Positions 7,795 through 14,645 of a stretch of 64,000 bases of DNA are shown one piece after another. Made by a program: the position numbers and the translations under genes. The stretch is from a virus, in IMG/VR virus record IMGVR_UViG_3300043331_001676, positions 1 through 64,000 of that record; one strand, given 5' to 3'. Below the pieces are notes generated by a model. It had not been told where the DNA came from, did not search any database, and worked only from the letters and a program-made list of their open reading frames with translations. Positions within the stretch are counted from its first letter, which is position 1; each line of letters starts with the position of its first letter.

Positions 7795-8004
7795 ATGCCC
7801 CATGTGCTTTATCAAACTTTGCTCCATAACCCTATAAACGTTCCATCACATTCTGAATTCGCTTTTCTAATCATTCTCAACCTGGCAGAGAAGGCCGGTG
7901 TATCAGTTAGGGATGTGATTGACTGGCTCAAGTCAGGCCAGCCCGAACCTAGGGAACTTCCTTCCGTTGTTGTTCATTCAATATCTTCTGTAAACGACCG
8001 ATGA
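7795..8004 (+). CDS. Possible small protein convergent with the repressor gene
   Basis: 69 residues beginning MPHVLYQTLLHNPINVPSHS, not recognised. A GGCGGAAGGGA ribosome site precedes the ATG and an AT-rich promoter-like region lies upstream. The protein is helical (LIILNLAEKAGVSVRDVIDWL looks like a helix-turn-helix-like pair) but short. Its last 56 bases overlap the 3' end of the repressor gene on the other strand, so it could be a shadow. Kept at low confidence. Confidence 0.4.
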   Translation: MPHVLYQTLLHNPINVPSHSEFAFLIILNLAEKAGVSVRDVIDWLKSGQPEPRELPSVVVHSISSVNDR

Positions 8005-8608
8005 CCCTCTGGACCATTTCCGGGTCGGCTTCATCAACGGCAAGATATAAATCAATATGTTCTATTGCGCGCCGCCACTCTTCTTTTTTGGCCTCGCTTG
8101 TCCTTGAGCGCTCGCCGCTGGAATTATGCCGGCTCTCCTGTTCGTATTTCTGCCACCTGGCAAAGTCGTAGAGCTGCCTCCGCGAGTATTCATCAAATCC
8201 CTGGACGATGTCCCAGACATCTTCCAGGGTTGGACTGGGTTCATCCAGGTCAGGAATAGATGGTGCTGTTGTTCTGGGCGGCGCCGGCACGCCGGATGCG
8301 CCCCGGATCATAGCCAGGATGGCTTGCTGATACGCAGCCGGCAGAGAGCGAAAGCCGTGCAGTAAGTCCTGCTCGACCCCCTCAGTTTCCGGCGCAGGCG
8401 GCAGCCGGCCGGCCAGCCGAAAAATCTTTTCCGGCGGCTCCCCCAGCGCCTTCGCGATCTTTGAAAGCGCGTCATCGCCCGGCGTAACGTGCTCGCCCAG
8501 GATGCGACTGATCGTACTTGGAGATAGGCCCGAATCCCGCGCCAAATCGGCCGAGCTTATTCCCCGAACTCTTATTTCTTTGCGCAGCCAATCAATAAAT
8601 TGTTCCAT
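7949..8608 (-). CDS. XRE-family transcriptional repressor (CI-like immunity regulator)
   Basis: 219 residues. An XRE helix-turn-helix spans about residues 5-65, with recognition-helix region SGLSPSTISRIL. It is followed by a Pro-rich linker and a helical C-terminal half, without a visible Ser/Lys LexA-type protease domain, so SOS-type self-cleavage is not indicated. It is divergent from a shorter paralogue (8730-9071) with the same N-terminal layout. The pair resembles the CI/Cro arrangement of temperate phages. Operators between and near the two genes are noted separately. Likely keeps the lytic promoters off in the lysogen. Confidence 0.8.
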   Translation of the reverse strand: MEQFIDWLRKEIRVRGISSADLARDSGLSPSTISRILGEHVTPGDDALSKIAKALGEPPEKIFRLAGRLPPAPETEGVEQDLLHGFRSLPAAYQQAILAMIRGASGVPAPPRTTAPSIPDLDEPSPTLEDVWDIVQGFDEYSRRQLYDFARWQKYEQESRHNSSGERSRTSEAKKEEWRRAIEHIDLYLAVDEADPEMVQRVIGRLQKILNEQQRKEVP

Positions 8609-8642
8609 ACAAGTAATCCTAACATAATATCAATTGATTGTG

Positions 8643-8659
8643 TGCAATATTAAATTGCA
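8643..8659. promoter_or_regulatory. Palindromic operator in the regulator intergenic region
   Basis: TGCAAT-N5-ATTGCA, a perfect inverted repeat of 6-base arms immediately before the -35 box at 8662. The half-site TGCAAT recurs at 6821-6826 beside the early promoter. A second, imperfect dyad GCAATAAATCGTTGC lies at 8701-8715, between the -10 box and the start of the + regulator gene. Confidence 0.7.
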
Positions 8660-8661
8660 TC

Positions 8662-8691
8662 TTGACAAGAAATGTGGTTGTGTGGTAATAT
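8662..8691 (+). promoter_or_regulatory. Sigma70-type promoter for the Cro-like regulator and rightward genes
   Basis: -35 TTGACA (8662-8667), 18-base spacer, -10 TAATAT (8686-8691). The -35 box follows an ATTGCA operator half-site exactly as at the leftward early promoter on the other strand (6789-6818). Transcription would start near 8698 and run into the gene at 8730, with an operator dyad at 8701-8715 at the start site. Confidence 0.75.
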
Positions 8692-8729
8692 TCCATAAAC
8701 GCAATAAATCGTTGCAAGGATGGACTAAG

Positions 8730-9071
8730 ATGCAATTTCGAGATTGGTTATCAAGCGAACTGGAACAGCGCGGCTGGACTGCGGCGGAGCTGGCAAAGCG
8801 AGCCAGCATCAACCCCAGCACCTTAAGTCGTATTCTGGACGACAAGGAGCCGCGCCCGGTCGGCGTTGAAGTGGCCCGAAAGATAGCCCTCGGCCTGGGC
8901 GAAGCGCCGGAAAAAGTATTCATCCTGGCCGGCCTGCTGCCCGCCCCATTGGGCGAAGATGATCCCACGGTCCATGAAATTACCAACCTGGTCAAGCAAC
9001 TGCCTGAATCAAAGCGCAGGGAAGTCCTGGAATTTACCCGGTTCAAAGCTACCACCATGCTTGCCGTCTAG
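8730..9071 (+). CDS. XRE-family regulator, Cro-like paralogue of the repressor
   Basis: 113 residues from the ATG at 8730 (MQFRDWLSSELEQRG...); an upstream ATG at 8634 in the same frame lies before the promoter and is not used here. Residues about 1-65 form an XRE helix-turn-helix very similar in layout to the N-terminus of the repressor (WL..E...RG...A.LA...S.LSRIL...P...A.KIA..LGE.PEK.F.LAG.LP), so the two arose by duplication. It lacks the repressor's long C-terminal half. Probable Cro-like regulator of the lytic switch, autoregulated through the dyad at 8701-8715. Confidence 0.75.
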   Translation: MQFRDWLSSELEQRGWTAAELAKRASINPSTLSRILDDKEPRPVGVEVARKIALGLGEAPEKVFILAGLLPAPLGEDDPTVHEITNLVKQLPESKRREVLEFTRFKATTMLAV

Positions 9072-9183
9072 GCAGCCCGGCCCCACGGCCCCGGCTGCTT
9101 TGTATTTTATGCCGGACCCTGCCGCAAGCCGGCAATTTCTCCGACCCCTGGCCAGCCGGGGATAGCAACGAAGTAGGAAGACC

Positions 9184-9432
9184 ATGAAGCTTACTTCTCA
9201 AACCTCTGATTATGCCCTTGAGGAAGTTCCTGGTTCACAGTACCAGACAGTTGAACAGTGCCAGGAAGCGCTTCTTGAGCCACTGGCCCGGTTGATCGCC
9301 GAGATGATCTGCCAGGCCCGGTTAGCAGATGAGGGCAAACGTGATACAATAGAGCCGTGTCCTGAGAACTTCCTGAGCGCAACCGAAGGGTTTATCGAAG
9401 GACCAAAAAACTTCGAGGCGAGCAATGTTTAA
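9184..9432 (+). CDS. Small hypothetical protein before the integrase
   Basis: 82 residues, not recognised; helical and acidic N-terminal two-thirds. Its C-terminal part is encoded by two divergent copies of the CCTTCGACAGGCTCAGGA-type repeat (about 9359-9400), again showing repeat inside coding sequence. AGGA precedes the ATG. Its stop overlaps the integrase start by 8 bases, so the two are probably co-translated. Confidence 0.55.
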   Translation: MKLTSQTSDYALEEVPGSQYQTVEQCQEALLEPLARLIAEMICQARLADEGKRDTIEPCPENFLSATEGFIEGPKNFEASNV

Positions 9433-11032
9433 GTTTCCCCCTTGTCCGCTGCCGCCCTTCTCGCGGGTGTGGCTCTACCTGCGCGATTCCGGCGGCGACA
9501 ACCAGGATTTATCCAGCCAACGGGCTTACGGCCTGGCCTACTGTGAGCATTACCGGCTTCAACTCGTGCGTGGTTTTGAGGATAGCGCCGTAAGCGGTGG
9601 CTCAATCAAGGGTCGGGATGAATTTGAAGCCATGATCGAGCTGGCCCGGACAGGCAAAAACCCTCTCGTAAACGCCATCCTCTATTGGGATACAAAGCGA
9701 TTCGCCCGCAACCAAACTGATTCTCAGTATTATAAAGCCCTGCTGAGGCGACATGGCTATAAACTCATCTCGCTTTCTGATGATATTCCTGATAATGAAC
9801 TCTCGTTCGTGTTTGAGGCGTTTTTAGAGTGGAAAGCCCAAAAGGACAGAGAAGATTTATCAAAGGACATCAAACGAGGGATGTCCCACATTGTAAGCTT
9901 GAGAGACAGCGATGGCAATTATCTGGGCATCTTCCCCGGTGCTCTGCCAACATTCTTCAAAGGCATCCCCTACAATACCGGCATTACCAGAAACGATGGC
10001 AGCGTCAGGATTCTCCAACGCATTATCCCCGACCCCGATACATGGCCCCTGGGCCAGCGGGCCTGGCAAATGCGGGCCGACCGGGCCAGCTACCAGGAGA
10101 TCGAAAGAGCCTTGCAGATTTTTCCGAAAAACCCCAACCCTTCGCCCACCTACTACTATCTTTTCCGCAACGAGATTTACATCGGCCGGCTGCGCTACAG
10201 CGGCCAGGTCTACGAAAACTTCGTGCCGGCCCTGGCTACCCCAGAGCAGTGGGAGCAGGTGCAGGAGTTGAGTTACGAGCGGCCCAGAGCCAATACGTCT
10301 TTTCCGGCCGACAAGCTGCACCCCAAGGCGGGACGCGGGGGTTTCCTGCTCTCCGGCCTGTGCCAGTGCCTTTACTGCGCGGCCAATATTCATGGCTCGA
10401 CCAACCGCCGGCCCGAACGCCAGACCGCCTGGCGTTACTATGTCTGCTCGACCAAGGAGAAGCGGCCCGAGCAGTGCCGGGAGAGCAAGCGGCTGCCGGC
10501 GCACAGGATCGAGCACGAGGTGGTTGATTTTGTGCTTTCACGGGTGCTGACCGTTGACTTCGTGAGCAAACTGGCCGAGCGGGTCAACGCTATCCTGAAC
10601 AATACCGAGGTCATTCAAGACGAGATCGAGCGGCGGCAAAAGCGGTTAGGCGAGCTTCGCCGGGCCGTAAGCAGCTTGCTGGATGCGATTGAGCTGACCC
10701 CATCCACCGACCTTCTGGAGCGCCTGGCCAGGCGGCAGAGAGAACGAGATACCTGCGAGCGAGAGTTAAAACAACTGCAAGCACAGATGAGTACAAACCG
10801 CTATCTGGTTGATGAAACTTCTATCTTGAACCTGCTGACCGAAATGCGATCAACGCTAACGGCCGGGGAAATTAAGGCGAGGCAACTCATACTGCAAGGC
10901 GCAGTGGTCAAAATCGAGCTGGGCCGTGACGCGGGCCGGATCCATTATCGCTTCCCATTGACACGGGTTTATTTAGAGCGGGTAAACTGGCTCGAATTAA
11001 ACCCTGTACAAATTTACGACTTTGAGTATTGA
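9425..11032 (+). CDS. Large serine recombinase (phage integrase)
   Basis: 535 residues. The resolvase domain begins with YLRDSGG, where Ser22 is the expected nucleophile, and continues to about residue 150 with conserved Arg-rich segments (DTKRFARN). The recombinase domain follows (about 170-290), then a zinc ribbon (CLYC...C...C near 320-360), a coiled coil (about 390-460) and a C-terminal domain. This is the domain order of large serine integrases, which join attP and attB without host factors. It is the only integrase seen. A strong terminator overlaps its stop codon. No excision directionality factor is recognised; one of the small neighbours could fill that role. Confidence 0.92.
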   Translation: MFKFPPCPLPPFSRVWLYLRDSGGDNQDLSSQRAYGLAYCEHYRLQLVRGFEDSAVSGGSIKGRDEFEAMIELARTGKNPLVNAILYWDTKRFARNQTDSQYYKALLRRHGYKLISLSDDIPDNELSFVFEAFLEWKAQKDREDLSKDIKRGMSHIVSLRDSDGNYLGIFPGALPTFFKGIPYNTGITRNDGSVRILQRIIPDPDTWPLGQRAWQMRADRASYQEIERALQIFPKNPNPSPTYYYLFRNEIYIGRLRYSGQVYENFVPALATPEQWEQVQELSYERPRANTSFPADKLHPKAGRGGFLLSGLCQCLYCAANIHGSTNRRPERQTAWRYYVCSTKEKRPEQCRESKRLPAHRIEHEVVDFVLSRVLTVDFVSKLAERVNAILNNTEVIQDEIERRQKRLGELRRAVSSLLDAIELTPSTDLLERLARRQRERDTCERELKQLQAQMSTNRYLVDETSILNLLTEMRSTLTAGEIKARQLILQGAVVKIELGRDAGRIHYRFPLTRVYLERVNWLELNPVQIYDFEY

Positions 11033-11068
11033 AGCACGCCGGCGAGGATGACTCGCCCGGCGTGCTTT
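11032..11068 (+). terminator. Rho-independent terminator after the integrase
   Basis: Stem AAGCACGCCGG-CGAG paired with CTCG-CCCGGCGTGCTT around a GATGA loop, followed by TTCTATT. The hairpin begins at the last base of the integrase stop codon. Confidence 0.8.
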
Positions 11069-11069
11069 C

Positions 11070-11313
11070 TATTATACAACAAAAAACAAGAGCCGCTATC
11101 CGCCCACGCCTCCCAGCGCCAGATAGCGACTCTCTCGATGAGTTCAGGACGAGTGCCCTGACTGACTACTTTACGGCATCCGCCGCGTTACCGTCCCCAG
11201 TGGCCGTTCGGCTGAGCCTATCGAAGCCTTTTAACTTTCTTCTAACCACTGTTAAGGTCAATGGTATCACAGTACCACAAGATTTTCAACGATGCGGGAG
11301 GAATACGGGCCTT
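11070..11313. other. Intergenic region after the integrase, possible attP
   Basis: About 245 bases without a convincing gene. It holds a long hairpin (AGAG..GCTATC at about 11088 pairing with GATAGC..CTCT to 11134), two copies of the dispersed CTTCGA/CTCAGG repeat (near 11137 and 11211) and a short dyad TGGTA-N6-TACCA at about 11262-11277. Serine-integrase attP sites usually lie next to the integrase gene, so this is the best place to look, but no core can be named from sequence alone. Confidence 0.35.
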
Positions 11314-11649
11314 ATGCGGGAGGAAACCTTTATCCGATTTATCGTCATCTGCGCCGTGTTGTTCGTATTTTTCGGTATTCCCTACGCCATCCTGATCGCG
11401 CTTCGGCCCTTCCGGCCCAGGCTGACCTGGCTGAGCGTATTTTTCGGCGATATGGTCACCGACATCGCCACAGCCGGCCAGCTCCTGCTCTTCACCGGCG
11501 ACCCGTTCCTGGCCGCCATTCCGATCATCAACCACGTCCTGAGCGGCGGGCCGATGATCCTGGGCCAGATATTAAAGCACGCCCTGCAAAACGGGGACAT
11601 CAATCTTTTGAGGGACGAGGATGACGACGCCGAGGAAGCCGTGGCCTGA
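11314..11649 (+). CDS. Small membrane protein
   Basis: 111 residues from the ATG at 11314, preceded by a GGGAGGA site; the upstream extension of this frame is repeat-containing and unlikely to be translated. A transmembrane helix covers about residues 6-28 (FIVICAVLFVFFGIPYAIL) and a weaker hydrophobic region lies at about 60-90, followed by an acidic tail. Not recognised. It overlaps the next gene by 29 bases. Confidence 0.6.
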   Translation: MREETFIRFIVICAVLFVFFGIPYAILIALRPFRPRLTWLSVFFGDMVTDIATAGQLLLFTGDPFLAAIPIINHVLSGGPMILGQILKHALQNGDINLLRDEDDDAEEAVA

Positions 11650-12079
11650 GTGGGCCGGGGATGACTACCACGCCCTGCGCCGGCAGGCCCGGCGGATCAA
11701 CCGGATGGCCGGGAAGGCGCGCCGGGTCCAGCACAGCAACATCTACGTGACCGCGGAACTTCTCTCCCGCCTGGCCGGGGCCGGCCAGCAGATCACCAAT
11801 ACGGCCCGCAGGCTGGAGCTGGAGAAGGGCGGCAAGAAGTGGCCGGATTGGGCCAACCGGGCGCTGAGTATTGCGAAGAAGAGCGGCAAGTACATCGCCG
11901 CCGGGGCCAGGCACGGCCTGGCCGGCATCGAGGCCGATAACTGGAAGATGGTCCTGAAAGGCATTGATACCGTGATCGAGCAGGCCGGAAAAGTAGAGGC
12001 GGCGCTGCTGGAAGGCCCGCCCCCGTTAGGGGAGCTGGAGCAGGCCGCGCTGTCTATTTTAGAGAGGTCGAAATTGTGA
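11621..12079 (+). CDS. Hypothetical basic helical protein
   Basis: 152 residues, Arg/Lys-rich and helical, not recognised. The ATG follows a GAGGGACGAGG stretch inside the preceding gene. No membrane segment or metal site. A strong hairpin (12086-12106) lies seven bases after its stop codon. Confidence 0.6.
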   Translation: MTTPRKPWPEWAGDDYHALRRQARRINRMAGKARRVQHSNIYVTAELLSRLAGAGQQITNTARRLELEKGGKKWPDWANRALSIAKKSGKYIAAGARHGLAGIEADNWKMVLKGIDTVIEQAGKVEAALLEGPPPLGELEQAALSILERSKL

Positions 12080-12085
12080 CATACT

Positions 12086-12106
12086 CCCCCGGCATGATGC
12101 CGGGGG
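12086..12106. repeat. Perfect hairpin CCCCCGGCAT-G-ATGCCGGGGG
   Basis: Ten-base arms around a single base. It is the first of a group of GC-rich hairpins (others at 12581-12604 and 12649-12679) that flank a pair of small ORFs. Similar short hairpins mark the ends of IS200/IS605-type elements, so this may be a remnant of one, but no transposase or TnpB is present. Confidence 0.6.
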
Positions 12107-12148
12107 CTTCTGATAGCCGAAACTATCGAGTAAAAGCGAGGTAATTTT

Positions 12149-12364
12149 ATGCGAGAGCGAACACTAGAGGAACAAGCCGAGATGGAGCGATTAGTCAAAT
12201 TGTCCAATCAGGCGAGGCGACTTCGGCAAAACCTAGAGCATATCTGTAGCCTTCTTGACGAAAGACACAGGCGAATTTATCACCGCGCTTACTCGCGTGA
12301 AAAACGCCGTGAGAGAAGCATGATTGCCACCTCCAATAGGCTGAAAGAAATGGGGGTTTGGTGA
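12149..12364 (+). CDS. Small helical basic protein
   Basis: 71 residues, highly charged and helical (MRERTLEEQAEMERLVKLSN...), not recognised. GCGAGGTAA precedes the ATG. The last base of its stop codon is the first base of the next gene's ATG. The ORF lies between the hairpins at 12086 and 12581. Confidence 0.6.
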   Translation: MRERTLEEQAEMERLVKLSNQARRLRQNLEHICSLLDERHRRIYHRAYSREKRRERSMIATSNRLKEMGVW

Positions 12365-12567
12365 TGGAAAAGTGTAACTACTGCGGGGTGGAGTATATGC
12401 CAATGTTGAGAGCTACCCGGCCCGGCAATCTGATTTATGTCTGCGAATACCGCTTTACATATAACGAGGATGGGTCTCTTAACGAGATGATTCCGTCAAG
12501 CGAGTGCAAGGACAAAGCAGTTGCGGATGGCTACACTCTGCGGCGTGATTTGACGCCGAGCCGATAG
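12364..12567 (+). CDS. Small protein with a CxxC zinc-ribbon start
   Basis: 67 residues beginning MEKCNYCGVEYMPM. The CNYCG knuckle with later Cys residues (VCEY, SECK) suggests a small zinc-binding fold. Translationally coupled to the upstream gene. Function unknown. Confidence 0.6.
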   Translation: MEKCNYCGVEYMPMLRATRPGNLIYVCEYRFTYNEDGSLNEMIPSSECKDKAVADGYTLRRDLTPSR

Positions 12568-12580
12568 ACAAGCTAATTTT

Positions 12581-12604
12581 CCGCCCGGCTAGAAGCCGGG
12601 ACGG
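12581..12604. repeat. Hairpin CCCGGCT-AGA-AGCCGGG
   Basis: Seven-base perfect arms extended by CCG/CGG. It follows the stop of the CxxC protein gene and may act as a weak terminator or be an IS200/IS605-like end. Confidence 0.5.
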
Positions 12605-12648
12605 GAGCGAACACACATTTTACAGAAAGCGAGGTAAGCCCCGCTCCT

Positions 12649-12679
12649 CCCCTGGCTCGAAGCCAGAGGTTTCCAGGGG
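12649..12679. repeat. Hairpin with alternative pairing
   Basis: CTGGCT-CGA-AGCCAG (12652-12666); the outer CCCCTGG (12649-12655) could instead pair with CCAGGGG (12673-12679). It lies just before the start codon at 12690 and could affect its translation. GCGAGGTAA upstream repeats the ribosome-site sequence seen before the gene at 12149. Confidence 0.5.
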
Positions 12680-12689
12680 CTAGATTTTT

Positions 12690-12917
12690 ATGAGTGATGA
12701 GCTTACCAAAACTGAGGTAAATACGCTGAGCCACGAAGCCCTGCTTGAGCACATCGGCCGCCTGGCCGTAGCCTGCGCGCATCACCCGGAAAACCTGGCT
12801 TTGCTTGAGACTTTCGAGCGAGAGTTTAGACTTGAGCGGGGCCGGATCCGGCTAAAAGAGGCGCTGCCGGTGGCGAAAAGTATATTCCTTGACGGATGGA
12901 AGGCTGAGGAATTGTGA
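12690..12917 (+). CDS. Small hypothetical protein
   Basis: 75 residues, acidic and helical, not recognised. The gene begins after a hairpin and ends overlapping the GTG start of the RecU-like gene, so it is co-translated with it and may be an accessory. Confidence 0.6.
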   Translation: MSDELTKTEVNTLSHEALLEHIGRLAVACAHHPENLALLETFEREFRLERGRIRLKEALPVAKSIFLDGWKAEEL

Positions 12918-13420
12918 GCCGCAAAGCCCAGGCCGTGGGGGCATCTATCGAAGAGTGGGCCGAGATCTCCTTCCGGCGCTACGAAGCCGAGGGGAAGGTT
13001 TCCTGGTCCAGGTGCTACCCGGCCACAAAGACCGTCTATAACGGCAGGATGCAGCGCAAGCAGACCTTCCTCTTACCGGAGGAGGGACCGCCGGATTACT
13101 GCCTTTCGTTAGCCCCGGCTGGCCAGCTCTTGTGGCTGGAGGTCAAGACCTGGGAAGCGGTAGACCTGCACACCGAGCGCAAGCGGCTGCACCAGTACCG
13201 GCAGATGATGGAAGCTTGCCGCGTGGGTGCGCTGGGGGCATACCTGGTGGCGTGGCGAGCTGGTGATTTAGTAGATTGGCGGCTGCATCCGGTGGGTGGC
13301 TTGGAGGCGCTGGACAATGCGCTGGTTTTTCGGCGGTCCGAGGGGCTTCAGATAGTGAGTAGTGTTGAGGGCTGGCCGGAGTGGTGGGGGACGCTGGTCG
13401 AGACGAGAGGGGCACGATGA
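12914..13420 (+). CDS. RecU-like Holliday-junction resolvase (PD-(D/E)XK nuclease)
   Basis: 168 residues, GTG start with GAGGA ribosome site. The core PPDYCL followed by LLWLEVKTWE supplies the Asp and Glu-x-Lys of the PD-(D/E)XK fold, and HQYRQMMEACRVGALGAYLV matches the HQ...M...GG.A..VV segment of RecU. RecU resolves Holliday junctions; in phages it processes branched replication and recombination intermediates before packaging. The N-terminal half contains the basic Gln/Lys region expected for DNA contact. Similarity is judged by motif only, so another resolvase-like nuclease is possible. Confidence 0.7.
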   Translation: MSRKAQAVGASIEEWAEISFRRYEAEGKVSWSRCYPATKTVYNGRMQRKQTFLLPEEGPPDYCLSLAPAGQLLWLEVKTWEAVDLHTERKRLHQYRQMMEACRVGALGAYLVAWRAGDLVDWRLHPVGGLEALDNALVFRRSEGLQIVSSVEGWPEWWGTLVETRGAR

Positions 13421-13506
13421 GCAAACAAAAACCGACCATCAAGTCAAGAAATACCTGTGGAGGAGCTAATTCGTGCCAGGATTGGCGGTGGCCTCAAAGG
13501 GACTGA
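13417..13506 (+). CDS. Possible 29-residue Cys-containing peptide
   Basis: ATG overlaps the stop of the RecU-like gene, with a GAGAGGGG ribosome site. The peptide begins MSKQKPTIKSRNTCGG and has two Cys. It overlaps the next ORF in another frame, so the two could be one gene disrupted by a frameshift. Low confidence. Confidence 0.3.
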   Translation: MSKQKPTIKSRNTCGGANSCQDWRWPQRD

Positions 13507-13771
13507 CATTTTTCCAACTCAGGATCATCTTATAAATACAAAACATTGGTGCCACTTCTGCATCTGGCGGGACCAGGACCAATGCCGGGCACAAAAGGCC
13601 GTGATCTCTGATAGCGCTATATCATCTTGCAAGATTACGGGTGGCCTCAGAACTTTTCCTACCGGGTTCCCGCAGGGAGGCGGCATTACAAGCGGTCGCG
13701 CCGAGAACTTGATGGAGATGATGGCGATAATCCATCCTACCCAGACCACCCCATTTGGTGAGGGCAAATGA
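13457..13771 (+). CDS. Small Cys-rich protein
   Basis: 104 residues from a GTG at 13457, without a good ribosome site. WCHFCIWRDQDQC and a later CKITGG provide four Cys that could bind zinc or an Fe-S cluster. The N-terminal boundary is unsure because the coupled ORF at 13417 is in a different frame. Its stop overlaps the ATG of the Mom-like gene. Confidence 0.45.
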   Translation: MEELIRARIGGGLKGTDIFPTQDHLINTKHWCHFCIWRDQDQCRAQKAVISDSAISSCKITGGLRTFPTGFPQGGGITSGRAENLMEMMAIIHPTQTTPFGEGK

Positions 13772-14421
13772 TAACGCTTAAGCTCGGCACTAAACAGGAC
13801 CTCGACTGGGCGCAGGCCGTCGCCCTAAAGTATCACTACCTGCACCAGCGCGTGGACAACCGGGCCAGACCTATGGTCTACCTGGTTACGATAGCCGGGG
13901 TCCGGCTGGGTCTGGTCATGGTCGGCATCCCCCACGCCACCCGCTGCCGGGGTTGGTGGGGCTATCCTGGCCTGCCGACCCAGTGGCAGGTGCTGGACCT
14001 GTGCCGCATCTGGCTCGACCCGGCCATCCAGGCTGGCGGCGAATTTGCCAGGCCCGGTTATGTCCCCGGCTTCGTGGACCGCCACGGCCAGTTTCGCCCG
14101 ACCGTGGCGAGCTGGGCTATCGGCCAGGTGCTGGAGCGGTTACAGCGGGACTGGATCAGCCTGTGGCCGCCGGTCTTTCCTGAGCGGCCTTATCACATTC
14201 GTCTGGTCATCAGTTATCACGACCCGAAGCATCACAGGGGGACCATCTACCGGCTAATGAAAGCCCTGCCGATGTACACCGACAAAAGCAAGCTGCCTAT
14301 CCCTGGACCATCCGGCAAGTTCGGCTGGTGCTGGCGGCTGCCGGAGCCGGCCTGGGAGTGGCCGGAGGTCGAGATCAGGCAGCCGCGCACCATGCGGCTG
14401 GAGTTGGGGGACTATGGCTAG
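13768..14421 (+). CDS. Mom-like GNAT-fold DNA-modification protein
   Basis: 217 residues. The central motif DLCRIWLDP followed by late SYHDPKHHRGTIYR matches the conserved (E/D)LSRLWL..P and GT.Y...N/K elements of phage Mom-family proteins, an acetyltransferase-like fold. In phage Mu, Mom converts adenine in DNA to a carbamoylmethyl-type modified adenine that blocks many restriction enzymes. Here it starts in overlap with the previous stop, with a GAGGG site. No Com-like regulator is evident, although the Cys-rich small protein just upstream could be one by position (Com is a small zinc protein encoded before Mom). Assignment is from motif memory. Confidence 0.7.
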   Translation: MITLKLGTKQDLDWAQAVALKYHYLHQRVDNRARPMVYLVTIAGVRLGLVMVGIPHATRCRGWWGYPGLPTQWQVLDLCRIWLDPAIQAGGEFARPGYVPGFVDRHGQFRPTVASWAIGQVLERLQRDWISLWPPVFPERPYHIRLVISYHDPKHHRGTIYRLMKALPMYTDKSKLPIPGPSGKFGWCWRLPEPAWEWPEVEIRQPRTMRLELGDYG

Positions 14422-14611
14422 AGTGCTCCGGGGCGCGGTCCCGGCCCACGACCAGAAGCTTGAGCCGGAGGCTCGACTATTGATCGCGGTCTTCCGGCAG
14501 GCCCGGATTGATCTATTTTCAGCCTCGGACCAGATCAGGACCATGGCCGAGCGGTTCCTGGCCTCGTATGGCTACGATGTCGAGGAGATCAGGGCTTGCT
14601 GGAAGCGATAA
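14414..14611 (+). CDS. Small hypothetical protein
   Basis: 65 residues, helical, no recognised family. The ATG lies in the last codons of the Mom-like gene and the stop is 35 bases before the DUF5131 start; the palindrome AACGAGCGTT sits in that gap. Confidence 0.6.
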   Translation: MARVLRGAVPAHDQKLEPEARLLIAVFRQARIDLFSASDQIRTMAERFLASYGYDVEEIRACWKR

Positions 14612-14645
14612 ATCAGAACGAGCGTTTCGAGAAAGGACACTGACG

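Noticed and set aside
11262-11277. TGGTA-N6-TACCA as the attP core
   Set aside because: Dyad arms do not extend beyond five bases, and attB is unknown; kept only as a place to look.
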